From an uncultured Campylobacter sp. (GTDB taxonomy: Bacteria > Campylobacterota > Campylobacteria > Campylobacterales > Campylobacteraceae), in NCBI RefSeq assembly GCF_938040115.1, contig NZ_CALHXD010000320.1, positions 1 through 8,002 of the forward strand: a DNA stretch of 8,002 bases, read 5' to 3'. The notes under the pieces are model-generated. The model did not search any database. It was not told where the DNA came from and saw nothing but the letters and a program-made list of their open reading frames with translations. The position numbers and the translations under genes were made by a program. Every line of letters starts with the position of its first letter. Positions within the stretch are counted from its first letter, which is position 1. Positions 5,919 to 8,002 of the stretch are shown piece after piece.

Positions 5919-6731
5919 ATGCGTTTTAAACTTAGCAAAAACCCGATTTTAGCTCTTTGCCTAACGGCCGGTTGCGTCTTGTGCGCTAGCGCGGCGGATA
6001 AAGAGGCGATGACGCAAGAGCAAAAAGAATCATACAGTATCGGAATTTCAACCGGAACATATATCTCCGCACAACTAAAAAAACAAGAAAGCCTAGGCGT
6101 TAAATTTGACAGCAAGGCTATTTTAGATGGTTTTGCAGATGCCTTTAAAAAAGAACAAAAACTAACGGACGAAGAAATAATCTCTCTACTCAATCAAAGG
6201 GACGAAAAATTAAATAAGCTAACCCAAGACGCGCTTAAAAAAGCGCTTGAAAAAAATTTAAAAGAGGGCGAAGAATTTATGGCGAAAAACGCCAAAAACA
6301 AAAAGGTCAAAACGACTAAATCAGGGCTTCAGTACGAAGTCATGGCTGTCGGCGACGGCGACAAACCAAGACCTGAGAGCGTAGTCGCGCTAAACTATAA
6401 AGCTTACCTCATAAACGGCAAAGTTTTTGACGATACGTACTCTAGAAACGAGCCTGCGATCCTTTCTATGGTAAATTTAATAGACGGCCTACAAGAGGGC
6501 CTCATGATGATGAACGGTAACTCAAAATATAAATTCGTCATCCCGTCTCACCTAGCTTACGGAGACGAGGGCGCAGACGAGATACCGGGCGGCTCGACGC
6601 TGATTTTTGAAGTCGAGCTAGTAAAGGCGCTAAAACCTGGCGAACTAGCCGGCGCAGCCAAAAAACTAAGCGAAACTCAGCCGCGCAATTTCCATGGCGC
6701 GCATAGCCACGGAAGTAGCGTTGGTAGATAA
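5919..6731 (+). CDS. mccB: Periplasmic FKBP-type peptidyl-prolyl cis-trans isomerase MccB
   Basis: A 270-residue exported prolyl isomerase of the FkpA/Mip type. The Sec signal peptide probably ends at CASA|ADK (after residue 25). Residues 35-95 form the helical FKBP N-terminal dimerisation region (YSIGISTGTYISAQLKK ... LTDEE). A long Lys/Glu-rich helix covers 96-130, and the FKBP catalytic domain about 134-237. Recognisable pocket residues are D171 (KVFDDTY), Y214 (HLAYGDEG) and F230 (LIFEVEL). The usual core Trp after the VIxG loop is Leu here (L191 in LIDGLQEG), which may reduce isomerase activity. After residue 240 comes a tail ending in NFHGAHSHG, with three His. An AAGG at 5904-5907 is the likely ribosome binding site. 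As the second gene of the mcc cluster it presumably helps fold the multihaem reductase; that role is inferred from position. Confidence 0.92.
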   Translation: MRFKLSKNPILALCLTAGCVLCASAADKEAMTQEQKESYSIGISTGTYISAQLKKQESLGVKFDSKAILDGFADAFKKEQKLTDEEIISLLNQRDEKLNKLTQDALKKALEKNLKEGEEFMAKNAKNKKVKTTKSGLQYEVMAVGDGDKPRPESVVALNYKAYLINGKVFDDTYSRNEPAILSMVNLIDGLQEGLMMMNGNSKYKFVIPSHLAYGDEGADEIPGGSTLIFEVELVKALKPGELAGAAKKLSETQPRNFHGAHSHGSSVGR

Positions 6732-6755
6732 ATTTAGGATATTTAATCCATACGG

Positions 6756-6770
6756 ATGGAGAAGAATATG
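6756..6770 (+). promoter_or_regulatory. Start-deciding ribosome binding site of mccC
   Basis: Two in-frame ATGs occur, at 6756 and 6768. The nearest purine-rich site before 6756 is AGGA at 6736-6739, 16 bases away and too far. GGAG at 6758-6761 lies six bases before 6768. The second ATG is therefore preferred, and it puts the twin-arginine motif near the extreme N-terminus. Confidence 0.65.
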
Positions 6771-7451
6771 AAAGAGCAAAATACAAGAAGGACGTTTTTT
6801 AAATTCCTTGCTTCGGGCGCGGCGGTTGCGGGAGCGACTAGCGTACTGGGCAAGAGTATAAATTTAGACGCCCCTACGGAAAACGGCAAAAAGCCGCACT
6901 ACGGCATGATATTCGATCAGAATAAATGCGTCGGCTGCACCGACTGCGAGATCGCCTGTAAAAAGGTAAATTCGGTTCCGAAAGGTCAGATGAGGCTTTT
7001 TATCCAGGATAAAACCGATCCGCTAAATTTAAAAGAAAAGCGCTACGTCAGGGTCTCCTGTCAGCAGTGCGAGGACGCGCCGTGCGTGAACGTCTGCCCG
7101 ACAAAAGCCTGTCACAAGGACGAAAAAACCGGCATCACGACGATGAATACCGATGATTGCATCGCCTGTAAATACTGCATCGTCGCCTGTCCTTACGACG
7201 TGCGCTTTATAAATCACGAAACAAGAGCCGCAGAGAGCTGCAACTTCTGCTTGGATACGAATTTAAAAGACGGTCACGAGCCCGCCTGTATCGAGGCGTG
7301 CAGATACGAGGCGATCGTATTCGGCGATCTAAACGACGAAAGCTCGCACATCAGCAAGCTACTTCGCGTAAAAGACAGCCTGCGCATGCATCCTGAGTGC
7401 GGCACGAAGCCGAGCCTGCGCTATATTCCTGCGGTTAAATTGGGGGTGTGA
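6768..7451 (+). CDS. mccC: Tat-exported four-cluster [4Fe-4S] protein MccC (NrfC-like)
   Basis: A 227-residue ferredoxin-like electron-transfer subunit, counted from the preferred ATG at 6768; a start at 6756 would add four residues. A Tat signal opens it: NTRRTFFKF, then a hydrophobic stretch ASGAAVAGATSVLG. Sixteen cysteines bind four clusters: C54/57/60/64 (CVGCTDCEIAC), C98/101/106/110 (CQQCEDAPCVNVC), C131/134/137/141 (CIACKYCIVAC) and C158/161/174/178. This is the NrfC/DmsB/PsrB pattern, with no cysteine missing. In the mcc system it should sit on the periplasmic face of MccD and carry electrons from menaquinol oxidation toward MccA. It follows mccB by 36 bases and precedes mccD by one base, so mccC and mccD are probably co-translated. 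Confidence 0.94.
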   Translation: MKEQNTRRTFFKFLASGAAVAGATSVLGKSINLDAPTENGKKPHYGMIFDQNKCVGCTDCEIACKKVNSVPKGQMRLFIQDKTDPLNLKEKRYVRVSCQQCEDAPCVNVCPTKACHKDEKTGITTMNTDDCIACKYCIVACPYDVRFINHETRAAESCNFCLDTNLKDGHEPACIEACRYEAIVFGDLNDESSHISKLLRVKDSLRMHPECGTKPSLRYIPAVKLGV

Positions 7452-7452
7452 T

Positions 7453-8002
7453 ATGAACGGAGCTATAAATTTCACTGCGACCTTCTCGCACGGCGTAGAG
7501 TGGGGCTGGCCGATAGCGGTTTATCTTTTGCTAGCGGGTATGAGCGGCGGCGCTTTGATCGTCGCGATCCTCATCAAATTTTACAAAAAACAGACCGAAA
7601 GCACGCCGCTATTTAAAGCCGCGTCGCTGCTATCTTTCGTAGCGATCTTACTCGGTATGGTCTGCCTGGTAGCCGATCTTGAGCGACCGCTACTTTTTTG
7701 GAAAATTTTGATTAATTATAATTTCACCTCGGTTATGTCCGTGGGTGTTGCGGCGCTTTGCGTCTATATCCCGCTTAGCTTCGTAGCCTGCCTTTATGCG
7801 TTTGAAGATTGCTTAAGAGAGTTTTTGACGCGCAATCTTAGCTTTTTAAAAGGTCTTTTCGAGCTTGTGATGAAAATCGTAAACGCGCTTCGTCCGCTAC
7901 TTCTTGCACTCACGCTTGTTTTTGCGGTCGCGATCTGCGCCTATACGGGCTTTTTGATCTCGGTTTTAGTTAGATTTCCTATCCTTAATACAGCCGTTTT
8001 GC
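7453..8002 (+). CDS. mccD: NrfD-type membrane quinol dehydrogenase subunit MccD, 5' part
   Basis: The frame opens with ATG at 7453, one base after the mccC stop, and stays open to the window end (183 full codons). A G-rich site (GGGGGTG, 7442-7448) may serve as ribosome binding site. Family members are roughly 300 residues or more, so over a third of the gene lies outside. The product is strongly hydrophobic, with predicted membrane helices at about 20-42, 54-76, 93-117 and 150-174. Family features seen are YLLLAGMSGG (24-33), the conserved DLERP loop (75-79) after helix 2, and YTGFLIS (164-170). It is expected to oxidise menaquinol in the inner membrane and pass electrons to MccC. Identification as NrfD/PsrC family is firm; the mccD name comes from gene order. 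Confidence 0.9.
   Translation, partial: MNGAINFTATFSHGVEWGWPIAVYLLLAGMSGGALIVAILIKFYKKQTESTPLFKAASLLSFVAILLGMVCLVADLERPLLFWKILINYNFTSVMSVGVAALCVYIPLSFVACLYAFEDCLREFLTRNLSFLKGLFELVMKIVNALRPLLLALTLVFAVAICAYTGFLISVLVRFPILNTAVL

Noticed and set aside
5951..5980. MccB as a lipoprotein (LTAGC near residue 19)
   Set aside because: The -3 position is Thr, not Leu/Val/Ile, and a good signal peptidase I site (CASA|AD) follows, so secretion as a soluble periplasmic protein is more likely.
5870..6193. A 107-codon minus-strand frame across the mccA-mccB junction
   Set aside because: It covers the hairpin and the antisense of the mccB signal and N-domain. No ribosome binding site or family is apparent, and the plus-strand gene explains the open frame.
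6538..6786. An 82-codon minus-strand frame over the mccB end and mccC start
   Set aside because: Composition follows the opposite strand and there is no supporting start signal or similarity.

Overview
The window looks like chromosome of an anaerobic or microaerobic epsilonproteobacterium (Campylobacterota), most likely a Campylobacter of the oral C. rectus / C. showae / C. curvus type. The clues are AT-rich spacers full of AAATTT, promoters with a TTTTAAGC box ahead of the -10 instead of a classical -35, many CCA-encoding tRNA genes, and above all a sulfite-respiration (mcc) gene cluster in the order known from Wolinella succinogenes. The genus is an inference; no rRNA or housekeeping marker is present.

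Left part (1-1443). The window opens inside a gene whose 3' part encodes a DUF4209-like C-terminal domain with an Rx4H motif. A minus-strand tRNA array follows: Gly(GCC), Leu(UAA), Cys(GCA), then a 51-residue entericidin-like lipoprotein gene that is absent from automatic ORF lists because of its size, then Ser(UGA) next to the DUF4209-like gene. A divergent promoter region (1250-1367) separates this array from a plus-strand tRNA-Ala(GGC).

Right part (1582-8002). All genes are on the plus strand. A two-component system comes first (OmpR-type regulator, here mccR; membrane histidine kinase, here mccS, overlapping by 17 bases). The kinase carries a periplasmic CxxCH motif in a DUF3365/Tll0287-like sensor region, so it is probably a haem c sensor. 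A 97-base control region follows, then mccA, the octahaem cytochrome c sulfite reductase, with seven CxxCH motifs and one CX15CH motif. The copper-ligand cysteines and all substrate-pocket residues recalled from the Wolinella enzyme are present at a constant two-residue offset. Next come mccB (periplasmic FKBP-type prolyl isomerase), mccC (Tat-exported protein with four [4Fe-4S] clusters) and the start of mccD (NrfD-type quinol dehydrogenase subunit), which runs off the window.

Working model, by analogy with Wolinella: MccD oxidises menaquinol in the membrane, MccC passes electrons into the periplasm, and MccA reduces sulfite to sulfide in a six-electron reaction. MccB assists folding, and MccS/MccR switch the operon on. 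A strong hairpin between mccA and mccB probably protects the mccA message or reduces downstream expression. No stretch longer than 300 bases lacks a gene; the three larger spacers (560-683, 1250-1367, 1444-1581) are AT-rich and are described below.
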